From: Nitrospirae bacterium GWC2_56_14
Lineage (GTDB): Bacteria > Nitrospirota > UBA9217
Assembly (NCBI GenBank): GCA_001803705.1
Contig: MHDY01000158.1
Coordinates: 1-17,344 of the forward strand
Direction: 5' to 3'
Length of the DNA: 17,344 nt
The notes under the pieces were generated by a model. That model had not been told where the DNA came from, searched no databases, and saw only the letters and a list, made by a program, of their open reading frames with translations. Of the stretch, positions 7,125 through 14,178 are shown piece by piece; position 1 is the first letter of the stretch; every line of letters begins with the position of its first letter. A program made the position numbers and the translations under genes.

Positions 7125-8255
7125 TTACAGGGAAAGCCTTCTCAGGACCGCATTTGAGAGCACCATCCCGCGGTCAGTCAGGAACAAACGGCCATCTTCT
7201 GCGTGAAGCAAACCTTGACCGATCATCGGCGCAGCCTGCGCCAGCAGGCGGTCCCGCAGGGCAGAACCAAACTCGCCTGCAACGCCTTCGAGTTCGATGC
7301 CGTTCCTCGTCCGCAGTCCCAGCATCACGGTTTCGAGCGCTGCCTCGGCCGGGCCGACCGTTTCTTCCTCAGCAATGACCGGAAATGCGTTCGTAAGCCC
7401 TGTGCAGTAGGACTTCAGGTCAGGAACAGTACGCCACCGGCGCGCGGCGATAGATGACCATGCTCCCGGCCCGAGCCCCAGATATTCGCCGCGCCGCCAA
7501 TAGTTAAGATTGTGGCGACACTCCGATCGCGGCTGTGCAAAATTCGATATCTCATAGTGCAGAAAACCGGCAGCGGTCAGTCGTTCAACGCCCTTATCAT
7601 ACAATTCCGCCACGGCATCGTCATCAGGCATGTGAAGCTCTCCTGAAGCAGCCCTATGATAATAGTCCGATCCTTCATCCAGAGAGAGGCTGTAGGCGGA
7701 AACATGATCAGGACGGAGCGTAAGGGCACGGTCAAGCGTCTGGGTCCAGTCGCCGAGGGTCTGGCCGGGAATCCCGTATATCAGATCTATCCCGATGTTC
7801 TCGAATCCGCAGCGCCGGGCGTTTTCAAAAGCATCCAGTGCCTGTGCCGCATGATGAGGCCTGCCGAGCGCCGCCAGCAGCCGGTCGGAGAAGGATTGCA
7901 TGCCGATGCTCAGCCGGTTCACACCAACCTCGCGCAAGGCAAGAAAAAGCGGTTCCGATCCTGACTGGGGATTTGCCTCGACCGTTACCTCGGCATCCGG
8001 CGCTATCTTGAAGTGCGACCGTATGATACGTATCACCGTGGTCAGTTGCTGAGAAGAGAGGATTGTTGGTGTGCCGCCGCCGAGATAGAGTGATCCGAAT
8101 TCCTTTCCCGAAAAAGCCTCGGCCATGCCTGCCGACTCAAGGCGCAAGGCATCGATAAAGCGGTCGGCATGCTCTGCTGTGTAAGGTGTTGAATAAAAAC
8201 CACAGTATAAACATTTCTTGACACAGAAAGGTATGTGGATATAGAGCGATAACAT
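7125..8255 (-). CDS. hemW: Radical SAM heme chaperone HemW
   Basis: The 376-residue protein is a radical SAM enzyme-fold protein of the HemN/HemW family. The iron-sulfur motif is CVKKCLYCGF (Cys11, Cys15, Cys18). Position 20 is Phe, not the fourth Cys found in true coproporphyrinogen III dehydrogenase HemN, which marks HemW, a heme-binding protein that delivers heme to respiratory enzymes. GGGTP (59-63) is the SAM-binding GGE-like motif, and HNLNYW (248-253) matches the HNxxYW motif typical of HemW. A HemN/HemW C-terminal domain follows (about 290-370). The ATG at 8255 has no strong Shine-Dalgarno. It lies 77 bp downstream of the GNAT gene on the same strand and 57 bp upstream of bamA. Confidence 0.93.
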   Translation of the reverse strand: MLSLYIHIPFCVKKCLYCGFYSTPYTAEHADRFIDALRLESAGMAEAFSGKEFGSLYLGGGTPTILSSQQLTTVIRIIRSHFKIAPDAEVTVEANPQSGSEPLFLALREVGVNRLSIGMQSFSDRLLAALGRPHHAAQALDAFENARRCGFENIGIDLIYGIPGQTLGDWTQTLDRALTLRPDHVSAYSLSLDEGSDYYHRAASGELHMPDDDAVAELYDKGVERLTAAGFLHYEISNFAQPRSECRHNLNYWRRGEYLGLGPGAWSSIAARRWRTVPDLKSYCTGLTNAFPVIAEEETVGPAEAALETVMLGLRTRNGIELEGVAGEFGSALRDRLLAQAAPMIGQGLLHAEDGRLFLTDRGMVLSNAVLRRLSL

Positions 8256-8290
8256 ATTGATTTATCAGCTTTCGGCTGAGCGATTTTGTC

Positions 8291-8311
8291 CCCGCGCACT
8301 TGTTTCGCGGG
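8291..8311 (-). terminator. Hairpin after the GNAT gene, possible weak terminator
   Basis: CCCGCG (8291-8296) pairs perfectly with CGCGGG (8306-8311) over a 9-base loop, about 20 bases past the GNAT stop codon. On the minus strand it is followed by GACAAAATCG rather than a T-run, so termination would be inefficient or rho-dependent. It may partly separate the GNAT gene from hemW. Confidence 0.3.
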
Positions 8312-8332
8312 ATATATGCAATCACTATGCCA

Positions 8333-8803
8333 CTATTTCGCGGAAGGTTCTGCAGGGAGGGTCGTTACAAGGGCGATCTCATCGCAGTTCGGAAATTTTA
8401 CGCAGTTCAGGCAGTCGGTCCATATTTTATGCGGCAGCTCTTTTTTATCAATCACCGCAAAGCCGAGCTTTTTAAAAAAACCGTCCTGATAGGTCAGCAC
8501 AAAGACGCGTGCGACCTCGAGTTGAACAGCCTCTTCCAGGCAGTGGCGCACCAGTGTCGAACCAATACCGTTCTTGACTCGGTCATTCCGCACCGCGAGC
8601 GAACGTATCTCTGCGAGGCCCTCCCAGCTTACGTGAAGCGCACACACCCCGATAAGTGCCCCGTTCTCTTCATAGACATGAAAATCTCTCAGGTGCTCGT
8701 ACAATTCATTGAGCGTGCGCGGCAGCATCTGGCCGGAATCGGCATACTGGTTTACGAGCGCCTGAATTGCTTTCACATCGGTCAGCTTTGCCTTGCGGAT
8801 CAT
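8333..8803 (-). CDS. Short ArgA-like GNAT N-acetyltransferase (probable N-acetylglutamate synthase)
   Basis: From the ATG at 8803 the protein has 156 residues, a single GNAT domain. The sequence MLPRTLNELYEHLRDF (residues 26-41) with LAEIRSLAV (62-70) and the acetyl-CoA loop around NGIGS (77-81) matches the short ArgA type found in many deltaproteobacteria and in Mycobacterium, which makes N-acetylglutamate for arginine synthesis without the kinase-like domain of E. coli ArgA. The C-terminus has a cysteine set DCLNCVKFPNCDE, conserved in this subgroup as I recall it; it might bind a metal. The frame extends 29 codons upstream to 8890, but MIRKAKLTDVKAIQ is the standard GNAT beginning. No arginine gene is adjacent, so the substrate is inferred from family only. 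Confidence 0.8.
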   Translation of the reverse strand: MIRKAKLTDVKAIQALVNQYADSGQMLPRTLNELYEHLRDFHVYEENGALIGVCALHVSWEGLAEIRSLAVRNDRVKNGIGSTLVRHCLEEAVQLEVARVFVLTYQDGFFKKLGFAVIDKKELPHKIWTDCLNCVKFPNCDEIALVTTLPAEPSAK

Positions 8804-8810
8804 AGGGCAA

Positions 8811-8839
8811 AAACTACCCTTTTGTTCACATAAAGTCAA
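8811..8839 (-). promoter_or_regulatory. Candidate promoter for the GNAT gene
   Basis: On the minus strand TTGACT (8834-8839) is followed after 17 bases by TAGTTT (8811-8816). The -10 match is moderate. If used, transcription would begin at about 8804, next to the ATG at 8803, giving a leaderless or nearly leaderless mRNA. Confidence 0.35.
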
Positions 8840-8890
8840 TGAAAAAGAACAGCAGCCAAAGCGCCGGGATGCAATAGTGACATTCGTCAA

Positions 8891-9009
8891 ATGGAGTTCC
8901 CCGTTAAAACGTAAACACCGGTGAATGTCAGGACGCGACGGGCGCGGCAGAGGAGCGGGGCCGCCGCGGTGAATTGCGATAGGGACATCTTCCTGTCAGA
9001 AAAGCACTC
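8891..9009. other. Divergent intergenic region between the GNAT gene and clpC
   Basis: The whole gap between the two divergent starts is 284 bp (8804-9087), with promoters at its two sides. The middle is GC-rich (about 8932-8970). It contains a perfect 8-base palindrome CACCGGTG (8916-8923) and two copies of CGGTGAAT (8919-8926 and 8967-8974) 48 bp apart. No credible open reading frame, tRNA or CIRCE-like heat-shock repeat was seen. The repeats could be a regulator site, but they are short enough to be chance. Confidence 0.3.
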
Positions 9010-9039
9010 TTGACTTTAACATTACGATTGGAGTATATT
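9010..9039 (+). promoter_or_regulatory. Sigma-70-type promoter for clpC
   Basis: TTGACT (9010-9015) and TATATT (9034-9039) are separated by 18 bases, placing the transcript start near 9046 and leaving a leader of about 40 bases. The clpC ribosome binding site AAGGCGG (9071-9077) follows, 10 bases before the ATG. No CtsR-like or CIRCE operator overlaps the promoter by eye. Confidence 0.6.
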
Positions 9040-9087
9040 TTAAGCAGGTAAACGAAACGCATGTCATCTGAAGGCGGTTATTAAAAA

Positions 9088-11529
9088 ATGATGTTCGAAA
9101 AATTTACTGAACGAGGAAGAAAAGTGATCGTTTATGCCCGCGAGGAAGCAGAGCGGCTCCAGAACGATTACCTCGGTACGGAGCATATCCTGCTCGGAGC
9201 ATTGCGCGAAGAGGATGGTATCCCCGTGGCTGTGCTGCGGAAAATGGGCATCGATGTCGATCAGATCCGCGTGGAAGTAGAACGGAACCTGCCGTCCAGC
9301 GGAAACACGTTGACCTTCGGTGATATCCCCTTCACTCCCCGTGCAAAGAAAGTCCTCGAATATGCAGTAGAAGAAGCGCGGCTGCTTGGCCATAACTATA
9401 TTGGAAGCGAACACCTGCTGCTCGGCCTGATCCGTGAGGAGGAAGGGATCGGCGGCAAGATCCTGCGCAGTTTCGGGGTCAACCTGCTGGGTTCCCGCCA
9501 ATTGGTCATCAATTATCTGCGCCGTGCGGCGACACAGGTGAGCGCAAAAAAAAGCCAGACACCGGCACTCGATGAATTCAGCAGAGACCTCACTCTGCTC
9601 GCAAAAAGCGGGAAACTGGACCCGGTCATCGGTCGCGATCAGGAGATCGACCGTGTATTGCAGATACTGTCACGGCGGACCAAGAATAATCCGGTCATCA
9701 TCGGCGAGCCCGGCATCGGCAAAACGGCCATTGTCGAAGGCCTTGCCCAGCGGATCGTCAATACCGACGTGCCCGAGAACATTTTGAACAAACGGGTCGT
9801 GTCCCTCGATCTTGGCGCCCTCATCGCAGGCACCAAGTATCGCGGACAGTTCGAAGAACGTCTCAAGATCGTTATGAAAGAGATCGTGCAGGCGGAGAAC
9901 ATCATACTGTTCATAGATGAATTGCATACGCTGGTTGGCGCTGGCGCGGCCGAAGGCTCCATTGATGCATCAAGCATGTTGAAGCCGGCCCTGGCGCGGG
10001 GAGAAGTTCAATGCATCGGTGCAACGACGCTTGATGAGTTCAGGAAGCACATCGAAAAGGACGGGGCCCTCAAGCGAAGATTTCAGCCCATCTATGTGCA
10101 GCAGCCGAGCCTGGATGAGACCATCAATATCATCAAGGGTCTCCGGTCTAAATATGAGACGCACCACAAGGTCAAGATCACCGATGAGGCCGTTGTTGCC
10201 GCAGCCAAGCTTTCTGAACGCTACATCACGGATCGTTTTATGCCGGACAAGGCCATTGACGTGATCGATGAAGCCGGCGCCAAGGCAAAGCTCAACCGCT
10301 ACACCTGCCCTGCCGAAATAAAGTCCATTGAGAAGAAGTTAAAAAAACTCGAGCAGGAAAAAAGCCTGTTCTCGCGCATCAAGGATTATGTCAGGGTTGA
10401 ATCGATCCACGAGGAGGAAGAGCAGCTTCGCGAGTCGCTTGACGGGATCCATAAGGATTGGAAGGACTCCCAGGATAAGAACGTATCCATAATCGGTGAA
10501 GAGGAGATTGCGGTCGTCATTTCCCATATCACCGGTATTCCCCTGTCCCGGCTCGAAGAGAAAGAAGCCTCACGGCTGCTCCGCATGGAAGAAGAGCTTC
10601 ACAAAAGGATCGTGGGACAGAACGAGGCTATCGAGGCGGTATCGCGCGCCATTCGGCGCTCCCGCGTAGGCCTCAAGACACGCAGGCAGCCCATCGGGTC
10701 GTTCATTTTCCTTGGCCCCACCGGGGTCGGTAAAACAGAGCTCGCCCGCACGCTGGCCACATTCCTCTTTGATACTGAAGATGCCCTGATCCGTGTGGAT
10801 ATGTCCGAGTACATGGAGAAGTTCAGCTCGTCCCGGCTGGTCGGGTCCCCTCCCGGATATGTGGGCTATGATGACGGAGGGCAGTTGACGGAGAAGATCC
10901 GTCGGAGGCCCTATTCGGTCGTGCTCTTCGATGAGATCGAAAAGGCGCATCCCGACATCTTCAACATGCTCCTGCAGGTCCTTGACGACGGGTTTATGAC
11001 CGATAGTTTCGGCAGAAAAGTCGACTTTAGGAATACCATCATCATCATGACCTCCAATCTCGGAACGCGCATGATCGACAAGGATACGACCCTTGGTTTC
11101 CAGCAGGCGTCAGCCAAGACCCAATATGTTAAGATGAAAGACAACGTGATTTCTGAACTGAAGCGGTCCTTCAACCCGGAATTCCTGAATCGGATCGATG
11201 ATGTGGTCGTTTTCCATACACTCACCAATGAACACCTAATCACGATCGTAGACCTGCTGCTCGAAGAACTGAACAGTCATATGATCGGGGACCGCAGCAT
11301 ACAGCTTGAGGTCGGACGTGATGTGAAAGAATGGATCATCCAGGAGAACTATCAGCCTACCTATGGCGCAAGGCCCATGCGGCGTGCCATACAAAAATTC
11401 ATTGCCGATCCGTTGTCAGAGGAAATCCTTCGCGGCAGGTTTAAAGATATTCACAGGATCGTGGTGAGCCTGAAAAATGAGACGGTCGTTTTTCAGGAAG
11501 AAGAGGCTGGCGTTCTGGCAAAGGTATAG
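9088..11529 (+). CDS. clpC: ATP-dependent Clp protease ATP-binding subunit ClpC
   Basis: This 813-residue Hsp100 unfoldase feeds proteins to ClpP. In order it has a double-repeat Clp N domain (about 1-145), AAA+ module 1 with Walker A GEPGIGKT (206-213) and Walker B with DE (277-278), a short middle domain (about 410-465), AAA+ module 2 with Walker A GPTGVGKT (543-550) and Walker B LFDEIE (613-618), and a D2-small C-terminal region. LGF at 669-671 sits where the ClpP-docking loop lies in ClpC. The short middle domain, rather than the long ClpB coiled coil or its absence in ClpA, identifies ClpC, although the UVR-like motif there is divergent. Two ATGs lie in tandem (9088 and 9091). It is the only plus-strand gene in the window and has no clpP or mcsB neighbour. 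Confidence 0.95.
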   Translation: MMFEKFTERGRKVIVYAREEAERLQNDYLGTEHILLGALREEDGIPVAVLRKMGIDVDQIRVEVERNLPSSGNTLTFGDIPFTPRAKKVLEYAVEEARLLGHNYIGSEHLLLGLIREEEGIGGKILRSFGVNLLGSRQLVINYLRRAATQVSAKKSQTPALDEFSRDLTLLAKSGKLDPVIGRDQEIDRVLQILSRRTKNNPVIIGEPGIGKTAIVEGLAQRIVNTDVPENILNKRVVSLDLGALIAGTKYRGQFEERLKIVMKEIVQAENIILFIDELHTLVGAGAAEGSIDASSMLKPALARGEVQCIGATTLDEFRKHIEKDGALKRRFQPIYVQQPSLDETINIIKGLRSKYETHHKVKITDEAVVAAAKLSERYITDRFMPDKAIDVIDEAGAKAKLNRYTCPAEIKSIEKKLKKLEQEKSLFSRIKDYVRVESIHEEEEQLRESLDGIHKDWKDSQDKNVSIIGEEEIAVVISHITGIPLSRLEEKEASRLLRMEEELHKRIVGQNEAIEAVSRAIRRSRVGLKTRRQPIGSFIFLGPTGVGKTELARTLATFLFDTEDALIRVDMSEYMEKFSSSRLVGSPPGYVGYDDGGQLTEKIRRRPYSVVLFDEIEKAHPDIFNMLLQVLDDGFMTDSFGRKVDFRNTIIIMTSNLGTRMIDKDTTLGFQQASAKTQYVKMKDNVISELKRSFNPEFLNRIDDVVVFHTLTNEHLITIVDLLLEELNSHMIGDRSIQLEVGRDVKEWIIQENYQPTYGARPMRRAIQKFIADPLSEEILRGRFKDIHRIVVSLKNETVVFQEEEAGVLAKV

Positions 11530-11572
11530 CGGCGCGCGACAATCCCTCCTTCATCATCCCCGGCAATACCCC

Positions 11573-12712
11573 CTACTGCAACTTGAAAAGTTTGTTGGTG
11601 AGCGCAGGCGGCGGCACAGCCGCCTGTTCCACGATATAAGCGATCCCGGTGGTTTCCCCTGCTTGTTTCGCGAGCGCGGTGGTATCCTCGATCTCAAACA
11701 ACGGCAGGACTTTCCGTGAGTGCGTAGCGGGGATAGCGATGATCATTTTTGCCGGGTCGCTCTGCATCGTGGTCGCGGATTTCACCATCCGCGAGAAATG
11801 TTCCAGGTTCTTTTTGTAGCTCCTGCCCTCCTGCCCATCACTTTCAGCCGATCGAAGTTCAAACCAATAGAAGTCGATAGCAAGATTTCTGAAGGCTTTC
11901 ATATCATAGGCAAACCGGGCCAGCGCCTGTTGCGGCGTTTCACCGCCGGGGACATGAAGCGGGATCCCGAACTTAATATCGCCCTGAACAGCGCGGCAGG
12001 CCTTGCCGATCTCCTGCGCAGCGGTCACCATCGCGTCCTTTTTCAATTCCGACCATTGCCAAAAGCTCTTATCAAAGTCCTTGATGTCGCTATCGGTTAT
12101 GGCGGGCGATGTTTTTGCAAAGACCTTTCGAGCAGAGAACGGTGAACCATATAGGCGTGTGTATTCCCTGAGAAGCGGGGCACTCATGCCTTCCGTGCTC
12201 TCATAGCCGAAGTCCTCGTCGAGCAGTATACCGTCAACGGAAAAAGCAGCGACTTCTCTGAATCGTTTCACCAGGTGCGCCACGACCCGAGGGTTGGCAA
12301 GGTTCAGGAGGCCGGTACGCTGCAGCGTGCCGCTTTCCAGGTCATAGCGAATCTCTTCCCATGCTGGATGTGTTTCGAGCACACAGCGGTCAAAACGGGT
12401 CGGCAGGACCACATAGATCTGTAATCCTGCCATGTGTGAAATAAAGGTCAGATTCGTAAGCACTGCGGCATTGATAGTGCCATTTTTTTTCAGAGGTCGA
12501 GCGATGACGGTGTTCGCCCCGCCTGACTTCAAGCGCTGAAACAGTATCTCGATATCATGATAGCGCTTAGGAATTGACTGAAGAAAGAAAGCATTCACCT
12601 GAGAGGCAGAGCTCTCTGCAGCATGCACGGTCGACGCCGAAACAAGGCACAAGAGGATCAATCCCGATAAGTGCCATACGTATTTCCTTGCCCGGATTAA
12701 GAGACCTGTCAA
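11573..12712 (-). CDS. Secreted TIM-barrel protein resembling the PgaB C-terminal (GHL13-type) glycosidase domain
   Basis: The 379-residue protein starts with a signal peptide (RARK, hydrophobic 14-27, VHA before about residue 32), so it should be periplasmic or secreted. The rest looks like one (beta/alpha)8 domain. A strand-end acidic cluster DGILLDED (160-167), preceded by NLANPRV (138-144) and followed by a Trp-rich helix (about 217-224), resembles the C-terminal hydrolase domain of PgaB, which binds and cleaves deacetylated poly-N-acetylglucosamine. The N-terminal NodB deacetylase domain of PgaB is absent. Other putative glycoside hydrolase families with this fold are possible. The start is TTG at 12712, chosen for the strong ribosome binding site 6 bases upstream. 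It follows the FAD oxidoreductase after 82 bp and converges with clpC. Confidence 0.6.
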   Translation of the reverse strand: MTGLLIRARKYVWHLSGLILLCLVSASTVHAAESSASQVNAFFLQSIPKRYHDIEILFQRLKSGGANTVIARPLKKNGTINAAVLTNLTFISHMAGLQIYVVLPTRFDRCVLETHPAWEEIRYDLESGTLQRTGLLNLANPRVVAHLVKRFREVAAFSVDGILLDEDFGYESTEGMSAPLLREYTRLYGSPFSARKVFAKTSPAITDSDIKDFDKSFWQWSELKKDAMVTAAQEIGKACRAVQGDIKFGIPLHVPGGETPQQALARFAYDMKAFRNLAIDFYWFELRSAESDGQEGRSYKKNLEHFSRMVKSATTMQSDPAKMIIAIPATHSRKVLPLFEIEDTTALAKQAGETTGIAYIVEQAAVPPPALTNKLFKLQ

Positions 12713-12716
12713 ACAA

Positions 12717-12726
12717 CACCTCCCTT
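12717..12726 (-). promoter_or_regulatory. Ribosome binding site that fixes a TTG start
   Basis: AAGGGAGGTG on the minus strand contains GGAGG ending 6 bases before the TTG at 12710-12712. This near-consensus site supports TTG as the start of the TIM-barrel gene; no ATG is available before the signal peptide's hydrophobic core. Confidence 0.7.
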
Positions 12727-12794
12727 CAACGGCTCGATCGAGGGTAAAGACCGGTCAGGATCGAGGCGCGACAGCGATCATTTCAGTACCGTTA

Positions 12795-14021
12795 CTACAG
12801 TATTTCCGCCATTCGCACCGCAGCGGCAACGGCCTGTACCGGATGGCCAGATTCATCGCTGATGAAGTATAAATTTTTATCCGATCCCCGTTCAAGCCGG
12901 ACCATGGCGGCCTGCTCTCTTCCCTGCATGGCGGACGGTGTCTCGTACTGAGTGTCATCAGGTCTCTGCACATCCATAGTGTCGCTGAAATCATCTAAAA
13001 ACGGTATGATCTCCCGGATCGGATCGAGAAGCGTTCCCGGTTGGTCGCGATCAGGCGCCCGGAACGGGAACCAGGCGGTCAACGCCCGTTTTCCGCGTGG
13101 TGCCGCACTTTCATCACCGTACGTGCTTAAGGTGAGACTGAAAAGATCATCCGGCCGGTTGTAGTCGGGAAGGCTAATGACCCCATGGCGCATTCCGACA
13201 GGAACGCCCTGGTTCATGATGCCCATAAAATTGAAACTGTCCCGAAATCCTCCCCTGGTGTTCAACAGAACAGCTCTGGATTCCACCGGTCCGCTGGTGG
13301 CCACCAGCCCGACCTTATTGCCCCGCTGTGGCACCATTTCGGGAAAAGGTTCTGAGAACCGCACGACACCGTCATGCTTCAAGATCACCTCAAGCAAAAG
13401 TTCAGCCACTCTTTTAAATCCATGCGGCTCATAAAGCGGAGAGGTGTTGATCATGGATACCAGCTTGCTGAGCGGCAGATCATGAACGGATTGACCAAAA
13501 AAATACCGGGATTGGATGTCAAAAAAGCTCAGGAGTTCACGGCTGAAGCGATACCTATTCAGCAGCGTTTTACTGCTCCGGCGGCGCGAAAGGAATGAAG
13601 ATACGCGGCTGTTGGACGAGCGTGCGGCGATCTTATCGACTGCTTGAAAAAACCTCGTTATCCCATCAATCTCCTTGGGGTATTCTCGGCTAAGTTCCTC
13701 CAGGGTCTCGCTCTTTTCCGGGTGGACCGTAAGCCGCCTGTCCGGCAGTGCTACCTGGTAACTGGTTGAGCGCACCATGTCGCCGTGAGAGATGCCCAAC
13801 TCGGTATAAAGCTGCTGCAGTATTCCGGCGCGCTCATTTCCGAACGACAGGGTCGGGCCCAGAGGGAACTGGTAGCCGTCAATTCTGGCAGGTATGAAGG
13901 CTCCTCCCGCCTCTTTCCCTGGCGCAAAAACAATGACTTTCTTCTTTTGCCTGGCAAGAATCGCTGCTGCCGCCAGACCGCCAAGTCCTGCTCCAAGAAC
14001 AGCCAGATCAACCTTCGACAA
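12795..14021 (-). CDS. Divergent FAD-dependent oxidoreductase, phytoene desaturase/amine oxidase-like
   Basis: From the TTG at 14021 the protein has 408 residues. It begins with a Rossmann FAD-binding motif (VLGAGLGGLAAAAILA, 8-23) and an AGGA segment (38-41) as in CrtI/amine oxidase-type flavoproteins. GFKRVAELLLEVILKHDG (about 218-235) corresponds to the family's GGxxxLxxAL helix. The C-terminus NLYFISDESGHPVQAVAAA resembles the second FAD contact. The acidic residue usually ending the second beta strand is Ala here (VIVFA, 29-33), and the C-terminal glycines are reduced, so it is atypical and may bind FAD weakly. The frame extends to a GTG at 14054, but TTG 14021 has AAGGGGGGAG just upstream and gives the usual N-terminus. 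The substrate is unknown. It is followed by the TIM-barrel gene and may be cotranscribed with it. Confidence 0.7.
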   Translation of the reverse strand: MSKVDLAVLGAGLGGLAAAAILARQKKKVIVFAPGKEAGGAFIPARIDGYQFPLGPTLSFGNERAGILQQLYTELGISHGDMVRSTSYQVALPDRRLTVHPEKSETLEELSREYPKEIDGITRFFQAVDKIAARSSNSRVSSFLSRRRSSKTLLNRYRFSRELLSFFDIQSRYFFGQSVHDLPLSKLVSMINTSPLYEPHGFKRVAELLLEVILKHDGVVRFSEPFPEMVPQRGNKVGLVATSGPVESRAVLLNTRGGFRDSFNFMGIMNQGVPVGMRHGVISLPDYNRPDDLFSLTLSTYGDESAAPRGKRALTAWFPFRAPDRDQPGTLLDPIREIIPFLDDFSDTMDVQRPDDTQYETPSAMQGREQAAMVRLERGSDKNLYFISDESGHPVQAVAAAVRMAEIL

Positions 14022-14022
14022 A

Positions 14023-14052
14023 CTCCCCCCTTGCAGGAGCGTACTGCGCTCC
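14023..14052 (-). promoter_or_regulatory. Purine-rich ribosome binding site and leader hairpin before the FAD oxidoreductase
   Basis: AAGGGGGGAG (14023-14032) precedes the TTG at 14021. Just upstream GGAGCG (14036-14041) and CGCTCC (14047-14052) form a perfect 6-bp hairpin with a 5-base loop. This hairpin would span the first codons if the GTG at 14054 were used, so it mildly favours the TTG start. Confidence 0.4.
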
Positions 14053-14102
14053 ACGTACGAAAAATATCCTCTTCAAGAACCGGACCGGCCGAAGCAAGCC
14101 TC

Positions 14103-14146
14103 AATAAAAAAGGAAATAGGGTTCTATGCAAGCTTCCTATTTCCTT
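14103..14146 (-). terminator. Rho-independent terminator of the rpsO-pnp operon
   Basis: On the minus strand AAGGAAATAGG (14136-14146) and CCTATTTCCTT (14110-14120) form a perfect 11-bp stem with a 15-base loop. The second arm runs into TTTTATT (14103-14109), making six consecutive Ts. It lies about 32 bases past the pnp stop codon. The stem is AT-rich and the loop long, so efficiency may be moderate. Confidence 0.8.
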
Positions 14147-14178
14147 AGAGTGACATCAGGCATCATCCTGCGATGTAA

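Noticed and set aside
8265..8279. TCAGC/GCTGA hairpin just upstream of the hemW ATG
   Set aside because: The 5-bp stem covers no visible ribosome binding site, so a regulatory role is not supported.
8303..8343. Two TTTCGCGG copies near the end of the GNAT gene
   Set aside because: Only two 8-base copies, one within coding sequence and one in a hairpin arm; not enough for a repeat element or attachment site.
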